Assembly: GCF_014235185.1 (NCBI RefSeq)
Contig: NZ_CP060131.1
Location: 2,363,501-2,427,500 of the forward strand
Direction: 5' to 3'
DNA length: 64,000 nucleotides
DNA from: Pseudonocardia petroleophila
GTDB lineage: Bacteria; Actinomycetota; Actinomycetes; Mycobacteriales; Pseudonocardiaceae
The translations under genes and the position numbers were made by a program. The notes below the pieces were generated by a model, which saw nothing but the letters and a program-made list of their open reading frames with translations, was not told where the DNA came from and did not search any database. Shown piece by piece: positions 43,930 to 56,325 of the stretch (its first letter is position 1; each line of letters begins with the position of its first letter).

Positions 43930-44586
43930 ATGAGCGAACGACAGATCACCGGGATCCTGGGCACCAAGCTCGGGATGACCCAGGTCTTCGACGAGAACAA
44001 CCGGGTGGTCCCGGTCACCGTGGTCCAGGCGGGCCCGAACGTGGTGACCCAGGTCCGCACCACCGAGAAGGACGGCTACGTCGCCGTCCAGCTGGCGTAC
44101 GGCGCCATCGACCCGCGCAAGGTGAACAAGCCGCGCACCGGCCACTTCGGCAAGGCGGGCACCACGCCGCGTCGCCACCTGGTCGAGCTGCGCACCTCCG
44201 ACGCCGGCGAGTACTCGCTCGGCCAGGAGATCACCGCCGAGGTGTTCGAGAACGGCGCCACCGTCGACGTGGTCGGCACGTCCAAGGGCAAGGGCACCGC
44301 GGGCGTCATGAAGCGCCACGGCTTCCACGGCCTCGGCGCCAGCCACGGCGTGCAGCGCAAGCACCGCTCGCCGGGCTCCATCGGTGGCTGCGCGACCCCC
44401 GGTCGCGTCTTCAAGGGCATCAAGATGGCCGGTCGCATGGGCGTCGCGCGCGTCACCACCCAGAACCTCACGGTCTACCGGGTGGACGCCGAGCGCGGGC
44501 TGCTGCTGATCAAGGGTGCCGTCCCCGGACCCCGCGGCGGACTGCTGCTGGTCAAGAGCGCCGCGAAGGGTGGTGTGAAGGCATGA
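43930..44586 (+). CDS. rplC: 50S ribosomal protein L3
   Basis: 218 residues from ATG 43930. [20 protein letters not shown] at the N-terminus, [20 protein letters not shown] and [20 protein letters not shown] in the middle (near the peptidyl-transferase centre). L3 starts 50S assembly. Its stop overlaps the rplD start by four bases. Confidence 0.97.
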   Translation: MSERQITGILGTKLGMTQVFDENNRVVPVTVVQAGPNVVTQVRTTEKDGYVAVQLAYGAIDPRKVNKPRTGHFGKAGTTPRRHLVELRTSDAGEYSLGQEITAEVFENGATVDVVGTSKGKGTAGVMKRHGFHGLGASHGVQRKHRSPGSIGGCATPGRVFKGIKMAGRMGVARVTTQNLTVYRVDAERGLLLIKGAVPGPRGGLLLVKSAAKGGVKA

Positions 44587-45488
44587 CCACGACCGTGAAG
44601 GCCGATCTCCCCGCGCACGTCTTCGACGTCACCGCGAACGTGCCGCTGATGCACCAGGTGGTGGTGGCCCAGCTGGCCGCCGCCCGCCAGGGCACGCACG
44701 ACACGAAGACCCGCGGTGAGGTTCGCGGTGGCGGCAAGAAGCCGTACCGCCAGAAGGGCACCGGCCGCGCGCGCCAGGGCTCGACCCGTGCGCCGCAGTT
44801 CGCCGGCGGTGGTGTCGTCCACGGCCCCACGCCGCGCGACTACACGCAGAAGACGCCCAAGAAGATGAAGGCCGCCGCCCTGCGCGGTGCCCTCTCCGAC
44901 CGGGCCCGCGCCGGCCGCGTGATCGTCGTCGACTCGCTGGTCACCGGCGAGGCGCCCTCGACCAAGGCCGCCCGGCAGACCATCGAGTCGCTCGTGAGCG
45001 ACGCGGGGCGCCGCGTGCTCGCCGTCGTCGGCCGCGAGGACGTCGTCAGCCAGCTCAGCCTGCGCAACCTGCCGGACGTGCACCTCATCGCGCCCGACCA
45101 GCTGAACACCTACGACGTGCTCGTCAACGACGTCGTGCTGTTCACCGAGGAGTCGCTCGAGACCTTCCTCGCCGGCCCGATCGCGGTGCCGACGCGGAAG
45201 TCCGCCGCCGCTGCCGCGGACGCGCCGCAGGGACTCGTCAAGAAGGCCCCGGCCGAGCCCGCCGGCGACGCCCCCTACGGCCCGCAGAGCCACGCTCCGC
45301 TGGCCGACGGCGGCGAGCCCGAGGGCTTCCCCGTCAAGGGCAACGCCGACTCGATGCTCTACCACGTGCCGGGCAGCTCGTTCTACGCCCGCACCGTGGC
45401 GGAGGTCTGGTTCGCCACCGCGGAGGCGGCCGAAGAGGCCGGCTTCCAGCTGCCGCCGTCGCAGCGCGGTGAGAAGGAGGAGAAGTGA
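44583..45488 (+). CDS. rplD: 50S ribosomal protein L4 with an extra C-terminal domain
   Basis: 301 residues, against ~205-220 usual for bacterial L4. Residues 1-~200 are normal L4: the exit-tunnel loop [20 protein letters not shown] and [20 protein letters not shown]. Residues ~201-248 are an Ala/Pro-rich linker. Residues ~249-291 form an added module, [20 protein letters not shown] followed by [20 protein letters not shown]. This resembles a short module (KGN..S..YH.PGS.FY..T..E.WF.T...A..AGF), the sunset-like type, that I recall as an appendage of other bacterial proteins. Its job on L4 is unknown. L4 lines the exit tunnel and may repress its own operon. Confidence 0.95.
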   Translation: MTTTVKADLPAHVFDVTANVPLMHQVVVAQLAAARQGTHDTKTRGEVRGGGKKPYRQKGTGRARQGSTRAPQFAGGGVVHGPTPRDYTQKTPKKMKAAALRGALSDRARAGRVIVVDSLVTGEAPSTKAARQTIESLVSDAGRRVLAVVGREDVVSQLSLRNLPDVHLIAPDQLNTYDVLVNDVVLFTEESLETFLAGPIAVPTRKSAAAAADAPQGLVKKAPAEPAGDAPYGPQSHAPLADGGEPEGFPVKGNADSMLYHVPGSSFYARTVAEVWFATAEAAEEAGFQLPPSQRGEKEEK

Positions 45489-45787
45489 TCCCCGATCCGC
45501 GCGACATCCTGCTCGCGCCGGTGGTCTCGGAGAAGAGCTACGGGCTGCTCGAGGAGCGCCAGTACACCTTCCTCGTGAAGCCGGACGCGAACAAGACCGA
45601 GATCAAGATCGCCGTCGAGAAGGTGTTCGGCGTCAAGGTGCTCTCCGTGAACACCCTGAACCGCAACGGGAAGCGCAAGCGCTCCCGCACCGGCTTCGGC
45701 AAGCGCCGCGACACCAAGCGCGCGATCGTGACGCTCTCCGAGGAGAGCCGCACCATCGACGTGTTCGGTGGAAGGGCAGGGGCCTGA
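45485..45787 (+). CDS. rplW: 50S ribosomal protein L23
   Basis: 100 residues, GTG start inside the rplD stop (GTGA). [40 protein letters not shown] and [20 protein letters not shown] are typical. L23 sits at the exit of the peptide tunnel and docks trigger factor and SRP. Confidence 0.97.
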   Translation: MIPDPRDILLAPVVSEKSYGLLEERQYTFLVKPDANKTEIKIAVEKVFGVKVLSVNTLNRNGKRKRSRTGFGKRRDTKRAIVTLSEESRTIDVFGGRAGA

Positions 45788-45790
45788 GCC

Positions 45791-46627
45791 ATGGGTATCC
45801 GCAAGTACAAGCCGACGACCCCCGGTCGCCGCGGCTCCAGCGTCTCCGACTTCGCCGAGATCACCCGGTCGACGCCGGAGAAGTCGCTGATCCGTCCGCT
45901 GCACTCCAAGGGCGGCCGCAACGCTCACGGGCGCATCACCACCCGGCACCAGGGCGGTGGTCACAAGCGCGCGTACCGGCTGATCGACTTCCGCCGGAAC
46001 GACAAGGACGGCGTGCCGGCCAAGGTCGCCGAGATCGAGTACGACCCGAACCGCACCTCGCGGATCGCGCTCCTGCACTACGCCGACGGCGAGAAGCGCT
46101 ACATCATCGCGCCGGAGAAGCTGAAGCAGGGCGACCGCGTCGAGGCCGGCCCCCGGGCCGACATCAAGGTCGGCAACAACCTGCCGCTGCGCAACATCCC
46201 CACGGGCACCGTGATCCACGCCATCGAGCTCCGCCCCGGTGGCGGCGCGAAGATGGCGCGCTCGGCCGGGGCCAAGGTGCAGCTGGTCGCCAAGGACGGC
46301 CCGTACGCGCAGCTCCGGCTGCCCTCGGGCGAGATCCGCAACGTCGACGTCCGCTGCCGCGCGACGATCGGCGAGGTCGGCAACTCCGACCACTCCAACA
46401 TCAACTGGGGCAAGGCGGGCCGCATGCGGTGGAAGGGCAAGCGCCCGACCGTCCGCGGTGTCGCCATGAACCCGGTCGACCACCCGCACGGTGGTGGTGA
46501 GGGCAAGACCTCCGGTGGTCGCCACCCGGTCAACCCCGCGGGCAAGCCCGAGGGCCGCACCCGCCGCACCAAGCCGTCCGACAAGTTGATCGTCCGTCGC
46601 CGTCGCACCGGCAAGAACAAGCGCTGA
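45791..46627 (+). CDS. rplB: 50S ribosomal protein L2
   Basis: 278 residues. [40 protein letters not shown] and the highly conserved [20 protein letters not shown] near the peptidyl-transferase centre. Full family length. It follows rplW by three bases. Confidence 0.98.
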   Translation: MGIRKYKPTTPGRRGSSVSDFAEITRSTPEKSLIRPLHSKGGRNAHGRITTRHQGGGHKRAYRLIDFRRNDKDGVPAKVAEIEYDPNRTSRIALLHYADGEKRYIIAPEKLKQGDRVEAGPRADIKVGNNLPLRNIPTGTVIHAIELRPGGGAKMARSAGAKVQLVAKDGPYAQLRLPSGEIRNVDVRCRATIGEVGNSDHSNINWGKAGRMRWKGKRPTVRGVAMNPVDHPHGGGEGKTSGGRHPVNPAGKPEGRTRRTKPSDKLIVRRRRTGKNKR

Positions 46628-46642
46628 GCAGGGAGGTAAAAG

Positions 46643-46924
46643 ATGCCACGCAGCCTGAAGAAGGGCCCGTTCGTGGATGACCACCTGCTCAAGAAGGTGG
46701 ACGTCCTCAACGAGTCGGGCAAGAAGACCGTCATCCGTACCTGGTCCCGACGGTCCACCATCATCCCCGACATGATCGGGCACACGATCGCGGTGCACGA
46801 CGGCCGCAAGCACGTGCCGGTGTTCGTGTCGGACTCGATGGTCGGCCACAAGCTGGGGGAGTTCGCGCCCACGCGGACCTTCCGGGGCCACATCAAGGAC
46901 GACCGCAAGTCGCGCAGGCGCTGA
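46643..46924 (+). CDS. rpsS: 30S ribosomal protein S19
   Basis: 93 residues. [40 protein letters not shown] and [21 protein letters not shown]19 pairs with S13 in the 30S head at the A-site finger. GGGAGGT precedes the ATG. Confidence 0.97.
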   Translation: MPRSLKKGPFVDDHLLKKVDVLNESGKKTVIRTWSRRSTIIPDMIGHTIAVHDGRKHVPVFVSDSMVGHKLGEFAPTRTFRGHIKDDRKSRRR

Positions 46925-46946
46925 GACGGAGCAGGAGGAAGTGACC

Positions 46947-47362
46947 ATGGCTGGAACAGCCGAGAGCACGACCGCCGCGCCCGTCCGGGCGCGCGCGATC
47001 GCGCGGCACGTGCACATGTCGCCGACCAAGGTCCGGCGCGTCATCGCGCTGATCAAGGGTCGGCCGGTCCAGGACGCTCTCGACATCCTGCGGTTCTCGC
47101 CGCAGGCTGCCTGTGAGCCCCTGTACAAGGTGGTCGCCAGTGCGGCGGCCAACGCCCAGAACAACCTCGACCTGGACCCCGACACCCTCGTGGTGGCCGT
47201 GGCCATGGCCGACGAGGGCCCGACGCTCAAGCGCATCCGTCCGCGGGCCCAGGGCCGCGCGTACCGGATCCGCAAGCGCACGAGCCACATCACCGTCGAG
47301 GTCGAGTCGCAGCCCGCCAAGAACGGGCGCGGCGCTCGTGGTGCGAAGGGGAGGACCCGCTA

Positions 47363-47363
<1 letters not shown>
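46947..47363 (+). CDS. rplV: 50S ribosomal protein L22
   Basis: 138 residues from ATG 46947, chosen over the in-frame GTG at 46941 because AGGAGGA (46933-46939) is correctly spaced only for the [23 protein letters not shown] and [20 protein letters not shown] are signature stretches; the latter is in the tunnel loop region tied to macrolide response. Its stop overlaps the rpsC start (TAATG). Confidence 0.96.
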
Positions 47364-48199
<836 letters not shown>

Positions 48200-48201
48200 T
48201 C

Positions 48202-48621
48202 ATGCTGATCCCCCGCAGGGTCAAGCACCGCAAGCAGCACCGTCCGCACCGCACCGGTGCGGCCTCGGGCGGCACCCGCGTCACCTTCGGTGAGTACGGC
48301 ATCCAGGCCCTCGAGCCCGCGTACGTCACCAACCGGCAGATCGAGTCCGCTCGTATCGCCATCAACCGGCACATCAAGCGCGGCGGCAAGGTCTGGATCA
48401 ACATCTTCCCGGACCGCCCGCTGACGAAGAAGCCGGCGGAGACCCGCATGGGTTCCGGTAAGGGCTCCCCCGAGAAGTGGGTGTCCAACGTGAAGCCGGG
48501 TCGGGTCCTGTTCGAGATGAGCTACCCCAACGAGCAGCTCGCCCGCGAGGCCCTGCGCCGCGCGATCCACAAGCTGCCCATGAAGTGCCGGATCGTGACC
48601 CGTGAGGGTGGTGACATCTGA
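48202..48621 (+). CDS. rplP: 50S ribosomal protein L16
   Basis: 139 residues. [40 protein letters not shown] and [21 protein letters not shown]16 shapes the A-site tRNA pocket of the 50S. Two bases after rpsC, and one base overlap (TGATG) with rpmC. Confidence 0.97.
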   Translation: MLIPRRVKHRKQHRPHRTGAASGGTRVTFGEYGIQALEPAYVTNRQIESARIAINRHIKRGGKVWINIFPDRPLTKKPAETRMGSGKGSPEKWVSNVKPGRVLFEMSYPNEQLAREALRRAIHKLPMKCRIVTREGGDI

Positions 48622-48863
48622 TGGCCGCGTCGACGACGACCGCAGCCGAGCTGCGTGAGCTCACCGACGAGGAGCTCGTGCTCCGCGTGCGTGAGGCCAA
48701 GGAGGAGCTGTTCAACCTCCGCTTCCAGATGGCCACCGGGCAGCTGGACAACAACCGGCGGCTGCGTACCGTCCGGCACGACATCGCGCGGATCTACACG
48801 ATCATGCGCGAGCGCGAGCTGGGCCTCTCTGCCGCCCCGGACGAGAATGAGGGCGCGGCATGA
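48621..48863 (+). CDS. rpmC: 50S ribosomal protein L29
   Basis: 80 residues. Helix pair [20 protein letters not shown] and [20 protein letters not shown] is diagnostic, followed by [19 protein letters not shown]29 contacts L23 near the tunnel exit. Overlaps rpsQ by four bases. Confidence 0.96.
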   Translation: MAASTTTAAELRELTDEELVLRVREAKEELFNLRFQMATGQLDNNRRLRTVRHDIARIYTIMRERELGLSAAPDENEGAA

Positions 48864-49147
48864 GCGACACAGCGAAGACGCCGCCCACCGAGGTGGAGCG
48901 GAACGAGCGCAAGGTCCGTGAGGGCCTCGTGGTCTCCGACAAGATGGCGAAGACGATCGTCGTCGTCGTCGAGGACCGCGTGAAGCACCGGATGTACGGC
49001 AAGGTCATCCGCCGGACGACGAAGATCAAGGCGCACGACGAGGCCAACACGGCCGGCGTCGGCGACCGCGTCCGGCTGATGGAGACCCGCCCGCTGTCGG
49101 CCACCAAGCGCTGGCGCCTGGTGGAGATCCTGGAGAAGGCGAAGTGA
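48860..49147 (+). CDS. rpsQ: 30S ribosomal protein S17
   Basis: 95 residues. [20 protein letters not shown] and [20 protein letters not shown], then [20 protein letters not shown]. Primary 16S rRNA binder of the 30S body. Last gene of the S10 unit proper; rplN starts in its stop (GTGA). Confidence 0.97.
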   Translation: MSDTAKTPPTEVERNERKVREGLVVSDKMAKTIVVVVEDRVKHRMYGKVIRRTTKIKAHDEANTAGVGDRVRLMETRPLSATKRWRLVEILEKAK

Positions 49148-49512
49148 TCCAGCAGGAGTCGCGGCTGCGCGTCGCCGACAACACCGGTGCCAAGGAGATC
49201 CTCTGCATCCGGGTGCTGGGCGGTTCGGCCCGGCGCTACGCGGGGATCGGCGACACCATCGTCGCCACGGTGAAGGACGCCATCCCCGGAGCGGGGGTGA
49301 AGCGCGGTGACGTCGTCAAGGCCGTCATCGTGCGCACCGTCAAGGAGCGTCGCCGCCCGGATGGTTCCTACATCCGTTTCGACGAGAACGCCGCCGTGCT
49401 GATCAAGCCCGACGGCGAGCCGCGCGGGACCCGCATCTTCGGACCGGTCGGTCGCGAACTCCGCGACAAGAAGTTCATGAAGATCATCTCCCTCGCGCCG
49501 GAGGTGCTGTAA
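49144..49512 (+). CDS. rplN: 50S ribosomal protein L14
   Basis: 122 residues, GTG start. [20 protein letters not shown] and [20 protein letters not shown], ending [13 protein letters not shown]14 forms an intersubunit bridge and binds the silencing factor RsfS. First gene of the spc operon, here continuous with the S10 operon. Confidence 0.97.
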   Translation: MIQQESRLRVADNTGAKEILCIRVLGGSARRYAGIGDTIVATVKDAIPGAGVKRGDVVKAVIVRTVKERRRPDGSYIRFDENAAVLIKPDGEPRGTRIFGPVGRELRDKKFMKIISLAPEVL

Positions 49513-49515
49513 CCC

Positions 49516-49842
49516 ATGAAGATCAAGAAGGGCGACACCGTCGTGGTGATCGCCGGCAAGGACAAGGGAGCGAAGGGGAAGGTCATCCAGGCCTACCCCG
49601 AGCGTGACCGCGTCCTGGTCGAGGGCGTGAACCGGATCAAGAAGCACACCCGGGTCAGCCAGAACCAGCGCGGCGCCCAGTCCGGCGGCATCGTCACGCA
49701 GGAGGCCGCCATCCACGTCTCGAACGTGATGGTCGTCGACTCCGAGGGCAAGCCGACGCGCGTGGGCCGCCAGGTCACCCGCGACGAGGACGGCAAGCGG
49801 TCCAGCGTTCGGGTCTCCCGGAGCACCGGGAAGGAGATCTGA
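49516..49842 (+). CDS. rplX: 50S ribosomal protein L24
   Basis: 108 residues with the KOW motif [20 protein letters not shown], then [20 protein letters not shown] and [20 protein letters not shown]. Assembly-initiating 23S rRNA binder. Three bases after rplN. Confidence 0.97.
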   Translation: MKIKKGDTVVVIAGKDKGAKGKVIQAYPERDRVLVEGVNRIKKHTRVSQNQRGAQSGGIVTQEAAIHVSNVMVVDSEGKPTRVGRQVTRDEDGKRSSVRVSRSTGKEI

Positions 49843-49843
49843 C

Positions 49844-50410
49844 GTGACCAGCACCGAGGAGAAGACGATCCCGAGGCTCAAGCAGCGCTACCGCGACGAG
49901 ATCGCGCCGCAGCTGCGTGAGCAGTTCGAGTACCCCAACGTCATGCAGATCCCCGGCGTCGTGAAGGTCGTCGTGAACATGGGTGTCGGCGACGCCGCCC
50001 GTGACGCGAAGCTGATCGACGGCGCCATGCGCGATCTCGCGACCATCACCGGTCAGAAGCCGCAGATGCGGCGGGCGACCAAGTCCATCGCGCAGTTCAA
50101 GCTGCGCGAGGGCATGCCGATCGGCGCGAAGGTCACCCTCCGCAGCGACCGGATGTGGGAGTTCCTGGACCGGCTGCTGACGATCGCCCTGCCGCGCATC
50201 CGGGACTTCCGCGGTCTGTCGAGCACGCAGTTCGACGGCCGGGGCAACTACACGTTCGGCCTGAACGAGCAGTCGATGTTCCACGAGATCGACCCCGACT
50301 CGATCGACCGTCCGCGCGGCATGGACATCACGGTCGTCACCACGGCGACGACCGACGACGAGGGCCGTGCGCTGCTCCGCAAGCTCGGCTTCCCTTTCAA
50401 GGAGGCATGA
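49844..50410 (+). CDS. rplE: 50S ribosomal protein L5
   Basis: 188 residues from a [43 protein letters not shown] and [20 protein letters not shown] are typical. L5 binds 5S rRNA and contacts P-site tRNA. One base after rplX. Confidence 0.97.
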   Translation: MTSTEEKTIPRLKQRYRDEIAPQLREQFEYPNVMQIPGVVKVVVNMGVGDAARDAKLIDGAMRDLATITGQKPQMRRATKSIAQFKLREGMPIGAKVTLRSDRMWEFLDRLLTIALPRIRDFRGLSSTQFDGRGNYTFGLNEQSMFHEIDPDSIDRPRGMDITVVTTATTDDEGRALLRKLGFPFKEA

Positions 50411-50413
50411 GAC

Positions 50414-50599
50414 ATGGCCAAGAAGGCGCTCCGCATCAAGGCCGCGGCCGTTCCGAAGTTCAAGGTCCGCGGCTACACCCGCTGCCAGAAGTGCGGACGG
50501 CCCCGTGCCGTGCTGCGCAAGTTCGGCCTCTGCCGGATCTGCGTCCGCGAGATGGCCCACGCCGGCGAGCTGCCGGGCGTGAGCAAGTCCTCCTGGTAG
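50414..50599 (+). CDS. rpsN: 30S ribosomal protein S14, zinc-binding type
   Basis: 61 residues, the short C+ form. The zinc ribbon has CQKCG and CRIC pairs and ends in [15 protein letters not shown]. No zinc-free S14 paralog is seen in this window. Three bases after rplE; a hairpin lies before rpsH. Confidence 0.97.
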   Translation: MAKKALRIKAAAVPKFKVRGYTRCQKCGRPRAVLRKFGLCRICVREMAHAGELPGVSKSSW

Positions 50600-50626
50600 T
50601 TCCTCCTTCCTCCAGATCGTCACAGG

Positions 50627-50648
50627 CCCCCGGGTGAGAGCCCGGGGG
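50627..50648 (+). promoter_or_regulatory. hairpin between rpsN and rpsH
   Basis: Perfect 8-bp G/C stem (50627-50634 with 50641-50648) and a six-base loop, in the 77-base gap that interrupts an otherwise gapless operon. The rpsH start 28 bases downstream has only a poor ribosome site. It could be an attenuator, RNase site or the S8 control site of the spc operon. Confidence 0.45.
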
Positions 50649-50676
50649 AACCAGGCGGGAAAGCAGTGACGTCACC

Positions 50677-51075
50677 ATGACGATGACCGATCCCATCGCG
50701 GACATGCTCACGCGTCTCCGCAACGCCAACTCGGCGTACCACGACCGCGTGGTCATGCCGCACTCCAAGCTCAAGGTGTCGATCGCCGAGATCCTCCAGC
50801 GCGAGGGCTACATCGCGTCGCACTCCGTCGAGGACGCCGAGGTCGGCAAGTCCCTGGTCATCGAGCTGAAGTACGGGCGCAACCGCGAGCGGAGCATCGC
50901 CGGCCTGCGCCGGGTCTCTAAGCCCGGCCTGCGCGTCTACGCCAAGTCCACGAACCTGCCGCGCGTGCTCGGCGGTCTGGGCGTGGCCATCATCTCCACG
51001 TCCGCCGGTCTCCAGACCGAGCGGCAAGCACACAAGAACGGCGTGGGCGGAGAAGTCCTCGCCTACGTCTGGTGA
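50677..51075 (+). CDS. rpsH: 30S ribosomal protein S8
   Basis: 132 residues. [40 protein letters not shown] and [20 protein letters not shown]. An alternative ATG two codons on (50683) is closer to the usual MTDPI start. S8 binds helix 21 of 16S rRNA and represses the spc operon in E. coli. Confidence 0.97.
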   Translation: MTMTDPIADMLTRLRNANSAYHDRVVMPHSKLKVSIAEILQREGYIASHSVEDAEVGKSLVIELKYGRNRERSIAGLRRVSKPGLRVYAKSTNLPRVLGGLGVAIISTSAGLQTERQAHKNGVGGEVLAYVW

Positions 51076-51087
51076 GGGGGTAACACC

Positions 51088-51627
51088 ATGTCCCGAATCG
51101 GGAAGCTGCCCATCACCGTGCCGTCCGGTGTGGATGTCCAGATCGACGGCCGTACGGTGACCGTCAAGGGCCCCAAGGGCACCCTGACGCACACCGTCAT
51201 CGAGCCGATCACGGTCGAGCGCGACGACGACGGCACCGTGCTCGTCAAGCGTCCGGACGACGAGCGGCGCAGCAAGGCCTACCACGGCCTGTCGCGCACG
51301 CTGGTCAACAACCTCATGCTCGGCGTCACCGCCGGCTACGAGAAGAAGCTCGAGATCGTCGGCGTCGGCTACCGCGTCGCCCTCAAGGCCGGCAACCTCG
51401 AGTTCGCGCTCGGGTTCAGCCACCCCGTGGTCGTCCAGCCGCCCGAGGGCATCACCTTCGTCGTCGAGACCCCGAACAAGTTCTCCGTTCAGGGCATCGA
51501 CAAGCAGCTGGTCGGCGAGACCGCCGCCAACATCCGCAAGATCAGGAAGCCCGAGCCCTACAAGGGCAAGGGCGTGCGGTACGCCGGCGAGAACGTGCGC
51601 CGCAAGGTCGGGAAGACGGGTAAGTAA
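51088..51627 (+). CDS. rplF: 50S ribosomal protein L6
   Basis: 179 residues. [20 protein letters not shown] and the C-terminal signature [20 protein letters not shown], then [21 protein letters not shown]6 binds near the sarcin-ricin loop. Shares one base with the rplR start (TAATG). Confidence 0.97.
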   Translation: MSRIGKLPITVPSGVDVQIDGRTVTVKGPKGTLTHTVIEPITVERDDDGTVLVKRPDDERRSKAYHGLSRTLVNNLMLGVTAGYEKKLEIVGVGYRVALKAGNLEFALGFSHPVVVQPPEGITFVVETPNKFSVQGIDKQLVGETAANIRKIRKPEPYKGKGVRYAGENVRRKVGKTGK

Positions 51628-52031
51628 TGGCCGAGACGATCAGTGCGGCCGCCAAGAAGCGGACCGCCTCCCAGGTGTCGGCCAAGCGCCGCACCGCAGT
51701 CACGCGCCGGCACGCCCGGCTCCGCAAGAAGGTCAGCGGCAGCCCGGAGCGTCCGCGCCTCGCGGTCAAGCGCAGCTCGCGGCACATCGTCGTGCAGCTC
51801 ATCGACGACCTCGCGGGCCGCACGCTGGCCTCGGCGTCGACGATGGAGGCCGACGTCCGCGCCTTCGACGGCGACAAGAAGGCCCGTGCGGCCAAGGTCG
51901 GCGAGCTCGTGGCCGCCCGTGCGCGCGAGGCCGGCGTCACCTCCGTCGTGTTCGACCGCGGTGGCTTCGGCTACCACGGTCGGATCGCGGCGCTGGCCGA
52001 CGCCGCCCGCGAGGGTGGGCTGGAGTTCTGA
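51627..52031 (+). CDS. rplR: 50S ribosomal protein L18
   Basis: 134 residues. [20 protein letters not shown] and [20 protein letters not shown], ending [21 protein letters not shown]18 binds 5S rRNA with L5. Its stop overlaps an ATG that opens a nine-codon reading frame leading to rpsE. Confidence 0.97.
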   Translation: MAETISAAAKKRTASQVSAKRRTAVTRRHARLRKKVSGSPERPRLAVKRSSRHIVVQLIDDLAGRTLASASTMEADVRAFDGDKKARAAKVGELVAARAREAGVTSVVFDRGGFGYHGRIAALADAAREGGLEF

Positions 52032-52060
52032 TGGTGAACAACATGGAAGGGAACCACTGA
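52031..52060 (+). CDS. nine-codon mini-ORF linking rplR and rpsE
   Basis: The ATG at 52031 shares its A with the rplR TGA, and the frame MVNNMEGNH stops with TGA at 52058-52060, which shares its A with the rpsE ATG. So ribosomes ending rplR could reinitiate, translate nine codons and reinitiate at rpsE. It contains the rpsE ribosome site GGAAGGG. It may be chance, but the two exact TGATG junctions are unlikely to be both accidental. The peptide itself probably has no function. Confidence 0.35.
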   Translation: MVNNMEGNH

Positions 52061-52725
52061 TGCCGGGACGTGCACGGCGCGACGGCGGAGGGCCCGGTGG
52101 GTCCGGTGGGCCCAACAGCGGGCCCGGTGGCGAGCGCAGCAACTCGGGTGGTGGCCGTGACCGTCGCGACAGCGGCGGCCGGGGCGGCGCCCAGGACAAG
52201 ACCCCGTACATCGAGCGGTTGGTCACGATCAACCGCGTCGCCAAGGTCGTCAAGGGCGGTCGGCGCTTCAGCTTCACCGCGCTGATGATCGTCGGCGACG
52301 GCGACGGCCTGGTGGGTGTCGGCTACGGCAAGGCCAAGGAGGTGCCCGCGGCGATCGCCAAGGGTGTGGAGGAGGCGAAGAAGAACTTCTTCCGCGTCCC
52401 CCGCATCGGCGGCACGATCGTCCACCGGGTGCAGGGCGAGGCCGCAGCCGGCGTCGTCCTCCTCCGCCCGGCCAGCCCCGGTACCGGCGTCATCGCCGGT
52501 GGCCCGGTGCGTGCCGTGCTGGAGTGCGCCGGGATCCACGACATCCTCTCCAAGAGCCTGGGCTCCGACAACGCGATCAACGTCGTGCACGCCACGATCG
52601 CCGCGTTGAAGATGATCCAGCGCCCGGAGGAGGTGGCGGCCCGCCGTGGCCTGCCGCTCGAGGACGTCGCCCCGGCCCAGATGATGCGCGCGCGGGCGGA
52701 AGCCGCGCAGGCGGCGAGGGCCTGA
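52060..52725 (+). CDS. rpsE: 30S ribosomal protein S5 with Gly-rich N-terminus
   Basis: 221 residues from ATG 52060. About 45 residues of Gly/Ser/Arg repeat precede the normal S5 body ([60 protein letters not shown]). S5 acts in decoding fidelity and the mRNA helicase activity at the entry channel. Its stop shares a base with the rpmD start. Confidence 0.97.
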   Translation: MPGRARRDGGGPGGSGGPNSGPGGERSNSGGGRDRRDSGGRGGAQDKTPYIERLVTINRVAKVVKGGRRFSFTALMIVGDGDGLVGVGYGKAKEVPAAIAKGVEEAKKNFFRVPRIGGTIVHRVQGEAAAGVVLLRPASPGTGVIAGGPVRAVLECAGIHDILSKSLGSDNAINVVHATIAALKMIQRPEEVAARRGLPLEDVAPAQMMRARAEAAQAARA

Positions 52726-52910
52726 TGTCGAAGCTGATCATCACCCAGCGCAAGAGCGTCATCGGCGCCAAGGCCAACCAGCGCGCCACGATGCTCTCGC
52801 TCGGGCTGCGCAAGATCCGCCAGACGGTGGAGAAGGACGACACCCCGCAGATCCGGGGCATGGTCCACACCGTCCGGCACCTCGTGACGGTTGAGGAGGT
52901 GTCCTCGTGA
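52725..52910 (+). CDS. rpmD: 50S ribosomal protein L30
   Basis: 61 residues from ATG 52725. [20 protein letters not shown] and [20 protein letters not shown], then [14 protein letters not shown]. Typical length. Overlaps rplO by four bases. Confidence 0.96.
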   Translation: MSKLIITQRKSVIGAKANQRATMLSLGLRKIRQTVEKDDTPQIRGMVHTVRHLVTVEEVSS

Positions 52911-53362
52911 GCGAGTCCACCATCAAGATCCACCACCTGCGCCCCGCGCCGGGTGCGAAGACCGCCAAGACCCGCGTCGGACGCGGTGAGGGCGGCAAGG
53001 GCGGCAAGACCGCCGGCCGCGGTACCAAGGGCACGCGCGCCCGCAAGGGCGTGCCCGCGGGCTTCGAGGGTGGGCAGATGCCGCTGCACATGCGGCTGCC
53101 CAAGCTGAAGGGTTTCAAGAACCGCTTCCGCGTGGAGTTCCAGGTCGTGAACGTCGGCGACCTGGCCACCCTGTTCCCGCAGGGCGGCACGGTCGGCCCC
53201 GACGAGCTCGTCGAGGCCGGCGCGGTGCGTCGCAACCAGCCCGTCAAGGTGCTGGGCAACGGCGACCTGGACGGCGTGAAGCTCACCGTGAGTGCGCACG
53301 CGTTCTCCGGCAGTGCCCGCGACAAGATCGCGGCAGCAGGCGGGTCCGTCACCGAGCTGTGA
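52907..53362 (+). CDS. rplO: 50S ribosomal protein L15
   Basis: 151 residues from a GTG in the rpmD stop. [40 protein letters not shown] and [20 protein letters not shown]. Late 50S assembly protein. Last gene before a hairpin and the secY transcript. Confidence 0.97.
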   Translation: MSESTIKIHHLRPAPGAKTAKTRVGRGEGGKGGKTAGRGTKGTRARKGVPAGFEGGQMPLHMRLPKLKGFKNRFRVEFQVVNVGDLATLFPQGGTVGPDELVEAGAVRRNQPVKVLGNGDLDGVKLTVSAHAFSGSARDKIAAAGGSVTEL

Positions 53363-53374
53363 CTCCCGTTCGGT

Positions 53375-53404
53375 GCGGACCGGCGCCATCGTGCGCCGGT
53401 CCGC
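53375..53404 (+). terminator. hairpin after rplO
   Basis: Perfect 12-bp stem (53375-53386 with 53393-53404) and a six-base loop, 12 bases after the rplO stop; it separates the ribosomal operon from secY-adk-map. Confidence 0.8.
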
Positions 53405-53429
53405 GCCGTGGGGGCGGCACAGCCGCTGT

Positions 53430-53435
53430 TAGGGT
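53430..53435 (+). promoter_or_regulatory. putative -10 element of secY-adk-map
   Basis: TAGGGT between the rplO terminator and secY, 72 bases before the start. No clear -35. Confidence 0.45.
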
Positions 53436-53507
53436 TCTGCGCGGTCGCCCCAGTGCCGCCGCGGCAGCCCGCGACGCGGGGGCCACCAGTACAGGAGGAT
53501 CACACCA

Positions 53508-54824
<1,317 letters not shown>

Positions 54825-54845
54825 CGTCGCATCGACAACCTGTAG

Positions 54846-56236
<1,391 letters not shown>

Positions 56237-56313
56237 CGGGACTGAATCGGTCGAGCCGCACGAACCGGCCCAACACTGATCACACGGCGGGTCCGGTGGT
56301 CGGGTCACTGGGC

Positions 56314-56319
56314 TAGGTT
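56314..56319 (+). promoter_or_regulatory. putative leaderless -10 of the pnt operon
   Basis: TAGGTT six bases before the pntAA ATG (56326), no ribosome site. Confidence 0.5.
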
Positions 56320-56325
56320 CCCGCC

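Noticed and set aside
46941-46946. GTG at 46941 as the rplV start
   Set aside because: It is only one base from the Shine-Dalgarno; the ATG at 46947 has normal spacing.
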